Shown here piece after piece: positions 17,522 through 27,956 of a stretch of DNA of 64,000 nucleotides. The stretch is taken from assembly GCF_001425025.1 (NCBI RefSeq), contig NZ_LMDE01000003.1, forward strand, positions 53,711-117,710, read 5' to 3'. The notes beneath the pieces were generated by a model that saw nothing but the letters and a program-made list of their open reading frames with translations, made no database searches and had not been told where the DNA came from. Position 1 is the first letter of the stretch; the number at the start of each line of letters is the position of its first letter. This DNA comes from Nocardioides sp. Root122. Its GTDB lineage: Bacteria > Actinomycetota > Actinomycetes > Propionibacteriales > Nocardioidaceae. A program made the position numbers and the translations under genes.

Positions 17522-18250
17522 GTGACCGAGCCCGCCCTCACCCCGAGCGAGCGCTCGGGGATCGTGCGTGACGGTCTCGCGGTCGGCGTCGCCACCGGCG
17601 CCTACGGCATCGGCTTCGGCGCGGTCTCCGTCGCCTCCGGGCTCAGCGTCGCCCAGACCTGCGTGCTCTCGCTGCTGATGTTCACGGGCGCGAGCCAGTT
17701 CGCGCTCGCGGGAGTCGTCGCCGCCGGCGGTGCACCGATGTCCGGAGCGGCGACGGCGCTGCTGCTGGGCACGCGCAACACGCTCTACGGCCTCCGGATG
17801 GCCCCGCTGCTCCGGTGGCGCGGGTGGCGCCGGGCGGCGGCCGCCCACGTGCTCATCGACGAGTCGACGGCGATGTCGGTCAACCGGGAGTCGACCGCCG
17901 CAGCCCGGTTGGGGTTCCTGACCACCGGCGGATCGGTGTTCGTGCTCTGGAACCTCGCCACGGCGGTCGGAGCCTTCGCCGGCGAGGCCGTCGGGGACCC
18001 GCGCACGTTCGGCCTCGACGCCGCCGTCGGGGCCGCGTTCCTCGCCCTGCTGTGGCCACGGCTCAAGGACCGACGCAACGTGCTCGTCGGCGTGCTCGCC
18101 GCCCTGGTGGCGCTCTCCATGGTGCCGATCACTGCGCCCGGCGTGCCGGTGCTCGCCGCCGGCGGTGTCGCCCTGCTGGTCGGGGTGCTGGCCCGCGGCG
18201 AGGACCCGACCGAGATCCCCGGCCCGGGCGACGTGGGAGGTCACCGCTGA
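17522..18250 (+). CDS. azlC: AzlC-family branched-chain amino acid exporter, large subunit
   Basis: 242-aa polytopic membrane protein with the family segments GVATGAYGIGFGAVS, LMFTGASQFA and LLGTRNTLYGLRMAP. AzlC works with the small AzlD subunit to export branched-chain amino acids or analogues. It starts at GTG 17522; its stop overlaps the azlD start (TGATG). Confidence 0.92.
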   Translation: MTEPALTPSERSGIVRDGLAVGVATGAYGIGFGAVSVASGLSVAQTCVLSLLMFTGASQFALAGVVAAGGAPMSGAATALLLGTRNTLYGLRMAPLLRWRGWRRAAAAHVLIDESTAMSVNRESTAAARLGFLTTGGSVFVLWNLATAVGAFAGEAVGDPRTFGLDAAVGAAFLALLWPRLKDRRNVLVGVLAALVALSMVPITAPGVPVLAAGGVALLVGVLARGEDPTEIPGPGDVGGHR

Positions 18251-18546
18251 TGTGGGCCGCGGTGCTGCTGGCCGGGATCGGCTGCTACCTGCTCAAGCTG
18301 GCCGGGCTGTCGCTGCCCGAGCGGGTGCTGAGCCACCCGACGGTGGAGCGCGTCGCCGACCTGATCCCGGTCGCGTTGCTGGCGGCCCTCGTCGCGGTGC
18401 AGGTCGTCGCGGACGGCACGTCGCTCACCCTCGACGCCCGGGTCCTGGGGCTCGCCTTCGCGGTCGTCGCGCTGCTGCTGAGGATGCCGTTCCTCGTCGT
18501 GGTGGTGGGGGCGGCGGTCGTCGCGGCCCTGGCCCGTCTCGTCTGA
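18250..18546 (+). CDS. azlD: AzlD-family small exporter subunit
   Basis: 98 aa with three or four membrane helices (starts MWAAVLLAGIGCYLLKLAG, ends VVVGAAVVAALARLV) and the RVLSHPTVERVADLIPVALLA segment typical of AzlD. The overlap with azlC implies a fixed-ratio complex in the cytoplasmic membrane. A strong hairpin follows three bases after the stop. Confidence 0.9.
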   Translation: MWAAVLLAGIGCYLLKLAGLSLPERVLSHPTVERVADLIPVALLAALVAVQVVADGTSLTLDARVLGLAFAVVALLLRMPFLVVVVGAAVVAALARLV

Positions 18547-18549
18547 CGC

Positions 18550-18586
18550 CCCGGCGCACCTGCACAGCGGGTGCAGGTGCGCCGGG
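18550..18586. terminator. Bidirectional hairpin terminator
   Basis: Perfect 16-bp stem 18550-18565 / 18571-18586 with a 5-nt loop (AGCGG), between the convergent azlD and M4-protease genes. Confidence 0.88.
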
Positions 18587-18610
18587 TCGGGACGGTGTGG
18601 GAGCGGGTGG

Positions 18611-20233
18611 TCAGCCGACGGACACCGCGCTCCACGCGGCGGCCACGGCGGCGTACTGCGTGCTGCCCTGGCCGTAGAGGTCCTTTGCGGCGTTGAGCGT
18701 GGCGGTGCGCGCACCGGCGTACGTCGTGCCGGAGGTCATGTAGACCGTCAGCGCGCGGTACCAGATCTTCGCTGCGGCGTCGCGGCCGATGCCGGTGACC
18801 GTCGAGCCGTTGCAGGTCGTCGAGCTGTGCGCGACGCCGCCGATGGTCTTGGCGCCGCTGCCCTCGGCCAGCAGGTAGAAGAAGTGGTTGCCGATGCCCG
18901 AGGAGTAGTGGACGTCGACGTTCTTGGCACCTGAGCTCCAGCAGTCGAGCGAGCTGCCGTCGGAGGACGGACGGTCCATGCGGCGGAAGCCCAGGTGATT
19001 CTTCAGGTCGAACTCCTCGCCGATGAGGTAGTCCGCCGGGTCGTTGGCGTTGGCGGCGTGGAACTCCACCATCGTGCCGAAGATGTCGGACGTCGCCTCG
19101 TTGAGGCCGCCGGACTCACCGGAGTAGGTCAGGCCGGCGGAGTTCTCGGTGACCCCGTGCGACATCTCGTGACCGGCCACGTCGAGCGAGACGAGCGGGC
19201 CGAAGTCGGCCCCGTCGCCGTCGCCGTAGGTCATCTTGGTGCCGTCCCAGAAGGCGTTGACGTAGCCGTTGCCGTAGTGGGTGCGGTTGTAGGAGCCGCG
19301 GCCGTCGTTCCAGATGCCGTTGCGCCCGTGCGCGGACTTGAAGTAGTCCCACGTGACGTTGGAGCCGTACTGGGCGTCGGCCCCGGCCGAGGCGCGACTG
19401 CTGGTCGAGCCGTTGCCGAAGGTGGTCGTCGTCGACGCGAACGTGGTGCCCGTCTTGCAGCCGCTGCCGAAGATCTGGCAGAAGAAGGAGTCCTCGGCGT
19501 TGCCCATGTCGGTGGTGTAGGTGCCGCCGCGCGTGGCGTCCTTGAGCGTGTACGACGACCCCGAGCCACTGACCTGCAGCGGGACCGTGCCGCTGTAGAG
19601 CGTCTGGCCCTGGCCGTCGACGTTGACGATCTGCTGCACGCTGCGGATCACCATGCCGGTGCGGGCGTCGACGTAGGTCGCGAGGCGCGAGGGGGTGCCG
19701 TCGGCCTGGGTGCCGCCGGTGACGACCTCCCACGCCAGGCGCGGGGCGGCACCGGTGGCGTCGACGACGAGCTCGCTCGCCTCGGCCTTCGCGTCGCCGC
19801 GCACGGCAGCCGTGCGGGCGTTGCGCGCCAGCACGGTGCGCTTGGCCGCCGAGCGGGCGACCGTGGCCTCGGTGGCCAGCGTGAGCGGCTCGCGCAGGGT
19901 CTGGCTGACGCCCTCCCAGCCGCTCGAGGCGTCCTGGTGGACCACCATGTCGCCACCGAGGACCCGCAGGCCGTCGAGGGTGCGGTCGAAGCGGACGTGG
20001 CTGGTGCCGTCGGCGTCGACCACGGACGACCGGGCGACGAAGGCCTGGCCGTCGCTCGCACGAGCCGCGCGGGGGTGGGCGCCGAGGGCGGCGAGCGCCG
20101 CGGCGACGCTGTCGGCGCGCGCTGCGGTCGGCGACGAGCCGGGCGCGCCCTGGGCGCTCGTGGCCGTGGTGAGCGGCAGCGCTGCGGTGGCGGCGACGAC
20201 GGCGAGCGCGGCGAGTCCTGCGGTTCTGCGCAT
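18611..20233 (-). CDS. Secreted M4-family (thermolysin-like) metalloprotease
   Basis: 540-aa prepro-enzyme. A signal peptide (about 1-30, ending in TSAQGA) is followed by an FTP/PepSY-type propeptide (about 60-200) and the catalytic domain. Zinc motif HEMSH at 355-359 with the second glutamate Glu379 in GGLNEATSD; the C-terminal M4 domain contains HYSSGIGNHFFYLLAEG, whose His is the transition-state residue. No extra C-terminal binding domain is present. GGGAAGG-like RBS precedes the ATG. It likely degrades extracellular protein for nutrition. Confidence 0.95.
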   Translation of the reverse strand: MRRTAGLAALAVVAATAALPLTTATSAQGAPGSSPTAARADSVAAALAALGAHPRAARASDGQAFVARSSVVDADGTSHVRFDRTLDGLRVLGGDMVVHQDASSGWEGVSQTLREPLTLATEATVARSAAKRTVLARNARTAAVRGDAKAEASELVVDATGAAPRLAWEVVTGGTQADGTPSRLATYVDARTGMVIRSVQQIVNVDGQGQTLYSGTVPLQVSGSGSSYTLKDATRGGTYTTDMGNAEDSFFCQIFGSGCKTGTTFASTTTTFGNGSTSSRASAGADAQYGSNVTWDYFKSAHGRNGIWNDGRGSYNRTHYGNGYVNAFWDGTKMTYGDGDGADFGPLVSLDVAGHEMSHGVTENSAGLTYSGESGGLNEATSDIFGTMVEFHAANANDPADYLIGEEFDLKNHLGFRRMDRPSSDGSSLDCWSSGAKNVDVHYSSGIGNHFFYLLAEGSGAKTIGGVAHSSTTCNGSTVTGIGRDAAAKIWYRALTVYMTSGTTYAGARTATLNAAKDLYGQGSTQYAAVAAAWSAVSVG

Positions 20234-20330
20234 GGTGGAGCCTTCCCGGTGGGGTGCCGGGGTCCCCGAGTGGACCGCGGCAGCTGACCCTCCAACGAGG
20301 ACGGTCCGCCGGGGTTATCCGTGGGCGTCG

Positions 20331-21119
<789 letters not shown>

Positions 21120-21188
21120 CTAGCGAGTCGGACGCCCTGCGGGTGGCGGTGGCTGACTCGTGAACGCTCGTCTGGCAGGCTGTGGGCC

Positions 21189-21704
21189 ATGCCGACTTCG
21201 ACCATCCCGCCGCGCATCAAGTGGGCCGTCGACCTCATGGACGTCCAGCCGGGCGACCAGGTCCTGGAGATCGGCTGCGGCCCCGGCGCTGGAGCCGAGG
21301 CGATCTGCGCCAGGCTCGAGACCGGCAAGCTGTTCGCGATCGACCGCTCGGAGTCGGGCGTCGACCGCACCAAGCGCCGCAACCAGAAGTACGTCGACGC
21401 CGGCCGGCTCGTCGTGCGCCAGATCGACCTCGCCACGCTGCGCGTCCCGGTCAAGCGGCTCAACAAGGTCTTCGCGTTCAACGTGAACCTGTTCTGGGTG
21501 CGTGAGTGCGACGACGAGGTGGCCCTGCTCCACGAGCGGGTCGTGCCCGGCGGAGCCGTCTACCTCTTCTACGAGGCGAGCCGCCCCGAGCTGGTGCCCA
21601 ACATCGTCAAGAAGGCGTCCGAGAACCTCCAGCGCGGCGGCTTCCGCGTCAGCGTGGTCGAGCAGAAGGCTCCCCCGGTCATCGGCCTGATCGGCCGGCG
21701 CTGA
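21189..21704 (+). CDS. Class I SAM-dependent methyltransferase
   Basis: 171 aa. Motif I is VLEIGCGPGAGAE, followed by an acidic SAM-ribose contact (FAIDRSESG). Short for the family; after motif I it has AFNVNLFWV and a final beta-strand pair, so it is a minimal Rossmann methyltransferase. The acceptor is unknown. ATG 21189, divergent from dapB. Confidence 0.85.
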   Translation: MPTSTIPPRIKWAVDLMDVQPGDQVLEIGCGPGAGAEAICARLETGKLFAIDRSESGVDRTKRRNQKYVDAGRLVVRQIDLATLRVPVKRLNKVFAFNVNLFWVRECDDEVALLHERVVPGGAVYLFYEASRPELVPNIVKKASENLQRGGFRVSVVEQKAPPVIGLIGRR

Positions 21705-21716
21705 CCCTCGCCGGCG

Positions 21717-22619
21717 TCACCCGCGCCGCGGGTCGAAGCCGCTCGCCACGGTGGTGAGCGAGGACAGCACCCGTCGCACGGCCCGGCGCTCGGCCCGGTC
21801 GGGCCGCAGGATCGCGACGACGTGCCGTCCCGACTCGATCGTGGCCAGCGGCCGCAGCACCACCTCGTCGCCCGCCGGCGCGGTGAACCGCGGCAGCACG
21901 GCCACGCACTCGCCTGCCCCCACCAGCGCCTCGGCCAGCCGGTTGTCGCGCACCCGCTGCCGTACGTCGACGCGCGTGCCCGTCGCCTCCTCGACGGCCA
22001 GCCGCACGCTGTCGAACGGGTAGCCCAGCGGCACGCCGATCCACGGCCACGCCACCAGGTCCTGCGGCGTCACCGACCCTCGGGCGGCGAGCGGGTGGTC
22101 GGCGGCCATGGCGATGTCGAGCGGCTCGCGCGCGAGCTCCCGCACCAGCAGGCCCTCGGCATGCGGCGGGATGCGGTGCGCACTGTGCGCGATCACGATG
22201 TCGTGGTCCACGACCTGGCCGGCGTACGCCGCCTCGGCGATGTCGAGGTCGGTGCACACCACCTCGATCGGATCGTCGGCGAGGTCCCGGAGCACGCCGG
22301 GCAGCAGGAACGTCGCCGCGCTGGGCAGCGCCGCGATCGTCACCACCCCCGCCGCGCTGCCCCGGAACTCGTGCCACCGGGCCTCGGCCGCTGCCAGCGC
22401 GACCGCGACGTCCCGCGCGGAGGCGGCGAGCGCCCGGCCGGCGTCGGTCAGCCGGACCCCGCGCCCGTGCGCCTCGACGAGCGTCGCGCCGAACGCGCGC
22501 TCGGCGCTGCGCAGCTGCTGCGACACCGCGGACGGGGTGCGGTGGGTGGCCGCTGCGACCGCCGTCACGCTGCCGCGGTCCTCCAGCTCGCGCAAGAGGT
22601 CGAGGTGCCGGACGTCCAT
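21717..22619 (-). CDS. LysR-family transcriptional regulator
   Basis: 300 aa. N-terminal winged helix (about 1-60; TAVAAATHRTPSAVSQQLRS is the recognition helix) and a periplasmic-binding-like effector domain from about 90. It is divergent from an EamA transporter with 71 bp between starts, the classic arrangement for a LysR regulator controlling its neighbour, probably in response to the transported compound. Confidence 0.92.
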   Translation of the reverse strand: MDVRHLDLLRELEDRGSVTAVAAATHRTPSAVSQQLRSAERAFGATLVEAHGRGVRLTDAGRALAASARDVAVALAAAEARWHEFRGSAAGVVTIAALPSAATFLLPGVLRDLADDPIEVVCTDLDIAEAAYAGQVVDHDIVIAHSAHRIPPHAEGLLVRELAREPLDIAMAADHPLAARGSVTPQDLVAWPWIGVPLGYPFDSVRLAVEEATGTRVDVRQRVRDNRLAEALVGAGECVAVLPRFTAPAGDEVVLRPLATIESGRHVVAILRPDRAERRAVRRVLSSLTTVASGFDPRRG

Positions 22620-22639
22620 GTAGCCAGCCTACAGATCAG

Positions 22640-22667
22640 TTGCAGACCGTTTCACTTGTGCTACATT
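22640..22667 (+). promoter_or_regulatory. Promoter of the EamA transporter gene
   Basis: TTGCAG at 22640-22645 and TACATT at 22662-22667 with a 16-bp spacer, in the LysR/EamA divergent region, giving a short leader before the GTG at 22691. A LysR box would be expected to overlap it, but I see no clear T-N11-A dyad. Confidence 0.5.
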
Positions 22668-22690
22668 GTCCGCGGCACGAGGCTGGGAGG

Positions 22691-23614
22691 GTGCCGACCC
22701 GCCACCGCCTCCTCGCAGCGATCGTCGCGGTCTGCTGGGGGCTGAACTTCCTGGCGATCGACGCCTCGCTCCAGCACTTCCCGCCGTTCTTCCTCGTCGC
22801 CCTGCGCTTCGCGCTGATCGCGGTCCCGACCGTGCTGCTGGTGCCGTTCCCGCGGGTGCCCGTGCGCTGGCTGGTCGGCTACGGCCTCGGGTTCGGGACG
22901 TTCCAGTTCCTGTTCCTCTACTGGGGCATGGCAGCCGGCATGCCCGCAGGGTTGTCGTCGCTGGTGCTCCAGGCCTCGGCACCGTTCACGGTGCTGCTCG
23001 CGGCCGCCCTCCTGCGCAACCCGCTCACCCCGCGTGCCGCCCTGGGCGTGCTCGTCGCCGTGGCCGGCCTCGCCGTGGTCGGCTGGCAGCGCCTCGACGG
23101 GCCGGCCGGGTTCTGGCCCTTCGTCCTGGTGCTGGCCGGAGCGCTCTCGTGGGCCCTCGGCAACCTGTGCACGGCGCAGGCGCGGGCGCCCGAGCCGCTC
23201 CACCTCACGCTCTGGATGTCGGTCGTGCCGCCCCTGCCGATGCTGGCGCTGTCCCTCCTGGTGGAGGGCCCGGACCGGATCGCCGACTCGCTGACCCGGT
23301 GGGACTCCCCCGACGCGTGGCCCGCCGTCCTCGGCCTGGCCTACACGGTCCTGGTCGGGACCGTGCTGGGGTCGGGCATCTGGACGTGGCTGATGGCCCG
23401 GCACCGCGCGGGGACGGTGGCGCCGTTCTCCATGTTGGTGCCGGTCGTCGGGATGAGCGCGGCCTGGCTCGTGCTCGGCGAGACCGTCAGCGCCGGCGAG
23501 TCCGCGGGGGCGGTGCTGGTCGTCGCCGGCGTCCTGGTCGCGACCAGGCCGGCGCGGCCCCCGGCACCGCTCAGCGCGTCGGACCCACGACCGCAAGCAG
23601 CTCGGGCTGGCTGA
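22691..23614 (+). CDS. EamA/DMT-family transporter
   Basis: 307 aa with about ten hydrophobic helices and the two-fold EamA repeat (AVCWGLNFLAID... and ALSWALGNLCTAQA...). Members export or import amino acids, metabolites or drugs; the substrate is open. The GTG at 22691 has GGGAGG touching the start, so initiation may be unusual, but no other start precedes the first helix. Its last 44 bp overlap the end of the convergent M16 peptidase gene. Confidence 0.88.
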   Translation: MPTRHRLLAAIVAVCWGLNFLAIDASLQHFPPFFLVALRFALIAVPTVLLVPFPRVPVRWLVGYGLGFGTFQFLFLYWGMAAGMPAGLSSLVLQASAPFTVLLAAALLRNPLTPRAALGVLVAVAGLAVVGWQRLDGPAGFWPFVLVLAGALSWALGNLCTAQARAPEPLHLTLWMSVVPPLPMLALSLLVEGPDRIADSLTRWDSPDAWPAVLGLAYTVLVGTVLGSGIWTWLMARHRAGTVAPFSMLVPVVGMSAAWLVLGETVSAGESAGAVLVVAGVLVATRPARPPAPLSASDPRPQAARAG

Positions 23615-24878
23615 ACAGCTCGGCGGCCAGGAGGGAGACGTCCTCGAGCGTGACGGCCTCGATGCGGCGGACCACCTCGTCGATGGTGAGCAGCTCGTCG
23701 TAGACCAGCTCGGCCTTGCCGATGCGCGACATGCGTGAGCCCGAGTCCTCGAGGCCGAGCACGAGACCGCCCTTGAGCTGGCCCTTGCCGCGTTCGAGCT
23801 CCTCGGCGGTGATGCCGCTCTCGGCGACCTTCGCGAGCTCGGCACGGACGGTCTCCAGCACGGCGTCGTACTTGCCGGGCAGGCAGCCCACGGACACCCC
23901 GACGACGCCGGCGTCGGCGTGGTGGCTGGCGAAGGAGTAGACGGAGTAGGCCAGGCCGCGCACCTCGCGCACCTCTTGGAACAGCCGCGACGAGGTGCCG
24001 CCTCCGAGGGCCGTGTTGAGCACCCCGAGGGCGTAGCGGCGGGGATCGGTGCGGGTCAGGCCCTTGACGCCGAGGACCAGGTTGACCTGCTCCTGCTGGC
24101 GCACGGTGCGGGCCTCGCCGGGCTGGACCCGGCGTGCCTTCTCGGTCTGCTGCGGCGTCAGCGGGGTGGCCTCGCCCTCGAGGAAGCCCTCTCGGCCGAA
24201 GGCCGCGCGCACCTGCCGCACGACGGCGGCGTGGTCGACGTTGCCGGCGACCGAGACGACCATGTTCTCGGGGCGGTAGTGGCGACGGTAGAACCGGTGG
24301 ATCTGCCCGCGCGTCATCGCGGTGATCGACTCCTCGGTGCCGGCGATCGGGCGGCCGAGGGGGCTGTCGCCCCACGCCTGGTGGGCGAAGAGGTTGTGCA
24401 CCACGTCGTCGGGGTCGTCGTCGTGCATGGCGATCTCGTCGAGGATCACGTCGCGCTCGGCCTCGACGTCGAGCTCGGTGATGGTCGAGGCGGTGACCAT
24501 GTCGCCGAGGACGTCCACGGCCGTGCCGAGGTCCTCGTCGAGGACCCGGGCGTGGAAGACGGTGTACTCCTTGGTGGTGAAGGCGTTGAACTCGCCGCCC
24601 ACCGCGTCGAGCGCGATCGAGATGTCCATCGCCGAGCGCTCGGCGGTGCCCTTGAAGAGCAGGTGCTCGAGGAAGTGCGAGCAGCCGTGGAGCGCCGGGG
24701 TCTCGTCGCGCGAGCCGACGTCGACCCACACGCCGATGCTGGCCGAGCGGGAGCCGGCCATCTGCTCGGTGACGATCCGCAGGCCGCTCGGCAGGACCGT
24801 GCGTCGTACGCGCGAGGTCACGGCCCCGTCGGCGTCCTTGACGGTGTGGAGGGTGCGGGTGGTGCCGTTCTTCTGCAA
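23571..24878 (-). CDS. M16-family zinc peptidase (mitochondrial-processing-peptidase-like)
   Basis: 435 aa. The inverted zinc motif HFLEH (His68, Glu71, His72 in this start) and a downstream Glu in VILDEIAMHDDD form the active site; the C-terminal half is the inactive M16 repeat. In actinobacteria this gene commonly follows pnp. The longest reading frame begins at 24953, but a strong hairpin (24909-24944) lies inside that extension; TTG 24878 has AGAAGGA four to five bases upstream and is my choice. Substrate unknown. Confidence 0.88.
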   Translation of the reverse strand: MQKNGTTRTLHTVKDADGAVTSRVRRTVLPSGLRIVTEQMAGSRSASIGVWVDVGSRDETPALHGCSHFLEHLLFKGTAERSAMDISIALDAVGGEFNAFTTKEYTVFHARVLDEDLGTAVDVLGDMVTASTITELDVEAERDVILDEIAMHDDDPDDVVHNLFAHQAWGDSPLGRPIAGTEESITAMTRGQIHRFYRRHYRPENMVVSVAGNVDHAAVVRQVRAAFGREGFLEGEATPLTPQQTEKARRVQPGEARTVRQQEQVNLVLGVKGLTRTDPRRYALGVLNTALGGGTSSRLFQEVREVRGLAYSVYSFASHHADAGVVGVSVGCLPGKYDAVLETVRAELAKVAESGITAEELERGKGQLKGGLVLGLEDSGSRMSRIGKAELVYDELLTIDEVVRRIEAVTLEDVSLLAAELFSQPELLAVVGPTR

Positions 24879-24908
24879 GGGGTCCTTCTTCTGCTGGGGG
24901 GTGAAGCA

Positions 24909-24944
24909 CCGCGACCGGTCGGCCAGACGGCCGACCGGTCGCGG
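24909..24944. terminator. Hairpin between pnp and the M16 peptidase gene
   Basis: Perfect 16-bp stem 24909-24924 / 24929-24944 with a 4-nt loop. It follows the pnp stop by 33 nt on the minus strand and precedes the peptidase start, so it may end or attenuate pnp transcription or protect its 3' end. Confidence 0.8.
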
Positions 24945-24977
24945 GTGGAGCATCAGGTGCTGGTCACGCGGAGCAGA

Positions 24978-27215
24978 TCACTCGGCGTCGGTGCCCTCGG
25001 GGGCCTCGGACGACTCCTCGGAGCCGCCCTCGGCCTCGTCGACGACGGGGACCAGCGAGAGCTTGCCGCGGTCGTCGATCTCGGCGATCGAGACCTGGAC
25101 CTTCTGGCCCACCGACAGGACGTCCTCGACGGCCTCGACGCGCTTGCCACCGGCCAGGGCGCGGAGCTTGCTGATGTGCAGCAGCCCGTCCTTGCCCGGC
25201 ATCAGCGAGACGAACGCACCGAAGTTCGTCGTCTTCACCACGGTGCCGAGGTAGCGCTCGCCGACCTCGGGCATCGTCGGGTTGGCGATCGCGTTGACCG
25301 CGGCCTTGGCCGCCTCGGCGGCCTCGCCGTTGGTCGCACCGATGTAGACCGTGCCGTCGTCCTCGATGGACAGCGTCGCGCCCGTGTCGTCCTGGATCTG
25401 GTTGATGACCTTGCCCTTGGGACCGATCACCTCGCCGATCTTGTCGACCGGGACCCGGACGGTGATGATGCGCGGCGCGTGGACCGACATCTCCTCGGGG
25501 GCGTCGATGGCCTCGGCCATCACGTCGAGGATCGCCAGGCGCGCGTCGCGGGCCTGGGTCAGCGCGGCAGCCAGGACCTCGGCGGGGATGCCGTCGAGCT
25601 TGGTGTCGAGCTGCAGCGCGGTGACGAACTCCCGCGTGCCGGCGACCTTGAAGTCCATGTCGCCGAAGGCGTCCTCGGCGCCGAGGATGTCGGTCAGCGC
25701 GACGTACTGGGTCTCGCCGTCGACCTCGTCGGAGATGAGGCCCATCGCGATGCCGGCGACGGAGGCCTTGAGCGGCACACCGGCCTGCAGCAGCGACAGG
25801 GTCGAGGCGCAGACCGAGCCCATCGAGGTGGAGCCGTTGGAGCCCATGGCCTCGGAGAGCTGGCGGATCGCGTAGGGGAACTCCTCGCGCGACGGCAGCA
25901 CGGGCAGGAGGGCGCGACGCGCCAGGGCGCCGTGGCCGACCTCGCGGCGCTTGGGCGAGCCCACGCGGCCGGTCTCGCCGGTGGAGAACGGCGGGAAGAC
26001 GTACTTGTGCATGTAGCGACGGTGCTTCTCCGGGGAGAGCGTGTCGAGCTGCTGCTCCATCTTGAGCATGTCGAGGGTGGTGACGCCCAGGATCTGGGTC
26101 TCGCCACGCTCGAACAGCGCCGAGCCGTGCACCCGCGGGATCACGTCGGTCTCGGCGTGCAGCGGACGGATGTCGGCCAGGCCGCGGCCGTCGATGCGGA
26201 TCTTGTCGCGCAGCACGCGCTGGCGCACCAGCGACTTGGTGAGCGAGCGGAACGCCGCGCCGATCTCCTTCTCGCGGCCCTCGAACTGGCCGGAGAGCTC
26301 CTCGAGCAGGCCGGCCTTGATCTCGTCGACCTTGAGCTCGCGCTCCTGCTTGTCGCCGATGGTCATCGCGGCGGCGGTCTCGTCCTTCGCAGCGGCCTCG
26401 ACCGCGGCGTAGACGTCGTCCTCGTAGTCGAGGAAGACCGGGAAGTCCTGGACCGGCTTGGCGGCCTCGGCCGCGAGCTGGGCCTGGGCCTCGACGAGCT
26501 GCTTGATGAAGGGCTTGGCGGCGTCGAGGCCACCGGCCACGACCTCCTCGGTGGGCGCCTGGGCGCCACCCTCGACGAGCGCGATGGTGTCCTCGGGGGC
26601 CTCCGCCTCGACCATCATGATCGCGACGTCACCGGTCTCGGTGACGCGACCGGCGACGACCATGTCGAAGACGGCCGACTCGAGCTGCGAGTGGGTCGGG
26701 AAGGCGACCCAGCGGCCCTCGATGAGGGCGACGCGGACGCCGCCGACGGGGCCGGAGAACGGCAGGCCGGAGAGCTGGGTGGACAGCGACGCGGCGTTGA
26801 TGGCCAGCACGTCGTAGGGCATGTTGGGGTCGAGGGCCATCACGGTGATGACGACCTGGACCTCGTTGCGCAGGCCCTTCTTGAAGGTCGGGCGCAGCGG
26901 GCGGTCGATGAGGCGGCAGGTGAGGATCGCGTCCTCGCCCGGGCGGCCCTCGGACCGGAAGAAGGAGCCGGGGATCTGGCCCACGGCGTACATCCGCTCC
27001 TCGACGTCGATCGTGAGGGGGAAGAAGTCGAAGTGGTCCTTGGGCGTCTTGCCCGCGGTGGTCGCCGACAGGAGCATGGTCTCGTCGTCGAGGTAGGCCG
27101 TCACGGAGCCGGCGGCCTGACGGGCCAGCAGGCCGGTCTCGAACTTGACGGTGCGCTGGCCGAAGGGACCGTTGTCGAGGACGGTCTCGACAGCGGAGAT
27201 GATGGGTTCACTCAT
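24978..27215 (-). CDS. pnp: Polyribonucleotide nucleotidyltransferase
   Basis: 745 aa, start ATG 27215 ([15 protein letters not shown]), consistent with the actinobacterial family. Two RNase PH domains separated by the helical linker; second domain carries [15 protein letters not shown] domain ([15 protein letters not shown]) and an S1 domain ([25 protein letters not shown]) follow, then an acidic Ser/Glu-rich tail. Degrades RNA 3'-5' phosphorolytically and, in actinobacteria, can also add nucleotides (RNA tail synthesis, guanosine pentaphosphate synthetase activity in Streptomyces). A long leader (about 170 nt, from a -10-like TAGTGT at 27396-27401) precedes the ATG. Confidence 0.97.
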   Translation of the reverse strand: MSEPIISAVETVLDNGPFGQRTVKFETGLLARQAAGSVTAYLDDETMLLSATTAGKTPKDHFDFFPLTIDVEERMYAVGQIPGSFFRSEGRPGEDAILTCRLIDRPLRPTFKKGLRNEVQVVITVMALDPNMPYDVLAINAASLSTQLSGLPFSGPVGGVRVALIEGRWVAFPTHSQLESAVFDMVVAGRVTETGDVAIMMVEAEAPEDTIALVEGGAQAPTEEVVAGGLDAAKPFIKQLVEAQAQLAAEAAKPVQDFPVFLDYEDDVYAAVEAAAKDETAAAMTIGDKQERELKVDEIKAGLLEELSGQFEGREKEIGAAFRSLTKSLVRQRVLRDKIRIDGRGLADIRPLHAETDVIPRVHGSALFERGETQILGVTTLDMLKMEQQLDTLSPEKHRRYMHKYVFPPFSTGETGRVGSPKRREVGHGALARRALLPVLPSREEFPYAIRQLSEAMGSNGSTSMGSVCASTLSLLQAGVPLKASVAGIAMGLISDEVDGETQYVALTDILGAEDAFGDMDFKVAGTREFVTALQLDTKLDGIPAEVLAAALTQARDARLAILDVMAEAIDAPEEMSVHAPRIITVRVPVDKIGEVIGPKGKVINQIQDDTGATLSIEDDGTVYIGATNGEAAEAAKAAVNAIANPTMPEVGERYLGTVVKTTNFGAFVSLMPGKDGLLHISKLRALAGGKRVEAVEDVLSVGQKVQVSIAEIDDRGKLSLVPVVDEAEGGSEESSEAPEGTDAE

Positions 27216-27438
27216 GGAAGCAGGATCTGCTTTCTCTTCGCGGAGCGATCCGCGACGCCGCATGAGGTGCCGGTCTTCGATCGAGGCCCGCAGGTGTCGT
27301 ACCCGAGTGGGTGGGCACCTGAAGGCCACTACCGAGGACCGAGCCGGGTGCGCGGGTCGCTCCTGGATCTGATGTTGTTCAGTTGTGCCGGGTCGACACT
27401 AGCGCGGCCCGGGCCGGGAACGGGGTCCCGGATGTGAG

Positions 27439-27471
27439 AGGAGCGGCTCCCCGAGGTGGGGAACCGCTCCT
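27439..27471. terminator. Hairpin terminator after rpsO
   Basis: 14-bp stem 27439-27452 / 27458-27471 with one G-U wobble in RNA and a 5-nt loop, seven bases after the rpsO stop. pnp lies downstream on the same strand, so it may allow partial read-through, as in the well-known rpsO-pnp arrangement. Confidence 0.75.
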
Positions 27472-27478
27472 GTCGCGA

Positions 27479-27754
27479 TCAGCGTCGCAGGCCGAGGCGC
27501 TCGACGATCGAGCGGTAGCGCTCGATCTCGGTCTTCTGCAGGTAGTTGAGAAGACGACGGCGCTGGCCGACGAGAAGCAGCAGGCCACGACGGCTGTGGT
27601 GGTCGTGCTTGTGCGTCTTGAGGTGCTCGGTGAGGTGCGAGATGCGGTGGCTGAGCAGCGCGATCTGGACCTCGGGGGAACCGGTGTCGCCCTCGGTCAG
27701 GGCGTACTCGGCGATGATCTTCTTCTTGGTCTCCGCGTCGGTACCGATCGACAT
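27479..27754 (-). CDS. rpsO: 30S ribosomal protein S15
   Basis: 91 aa, full length. Core signature [17 protein letters not shown] and the [22 protein letters not shown] helix that binds the central domain of 16S rRNA. AAGGAG precedes the ATG. It lies upstream of pnp, a conserved order. Confidence 0.98.
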   Translation of the reverse strand: MSIGTDAETKKKIIAEYALTEGDTGSPEVQIALLSHRISHLTEHLKTHKHDHHSRRGLLLLVGQRRRLLNYLQKTEIERYRSIVERLGLRR

Positions 27755-27863
27755 GGGGGCTCCTTCGGTTCTCTCGTTGCGCGGCGCGCCCGGGCCTGTT
27801 CACCGGGGCACTCTGGTTCCGCGGCCGTGTGCACGGCGTGTCGTCCGTCCGGACAACCGGGAA

Positions 27864-27893
27864 AGCATATCGAGGCGCGGGGCGCCGGCCCAA
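27864..27893 (-). promoter_or_regulatory. Likely rpsO promoter
   Basis: On the minus strand TTGGGC (27893-27888) and TATGCT (27869-27864) are 18 bp apart, giving a leader of about 100 nt before the rpsO start; that leader could host S15 autoregulation. Confidence 0.55.
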
Positions 27894-27910
27894 TCCCCGT
27901 ACGACGCACC

Positions 27911-27939
27911 GGAGCCCCCACCGGACCGGCGGGGGCTCC
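27911..27939. terminator. Hairpin terminator of the DUF6458 gene
   Basis: 9-bp G/C stem 27911-27919 / 27931-27939 with an 11-nt loop, 17 bases beyond the DUF6458 stop on the minus strand and just upstream of the rpsO promoter. Confidence 0.7.
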
Positions 27940-27956
27940 TGCTGTCGTGCGTGTCG

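Noticed and set aside
22691-22691. SD sequence directly touching the GTG of the EamA gene
   Set aside because: Not counted as unusual regulation because no alternative start is available and the gene is otherwise normal.
23919-27437. Open frame of 1172 codons on the plus strand
   Set aside because: It is the antisense of pnp and the M16 peptidase; high G+C leaves long stop-free frames. No domain and His/Arg/Asp-biased composition.
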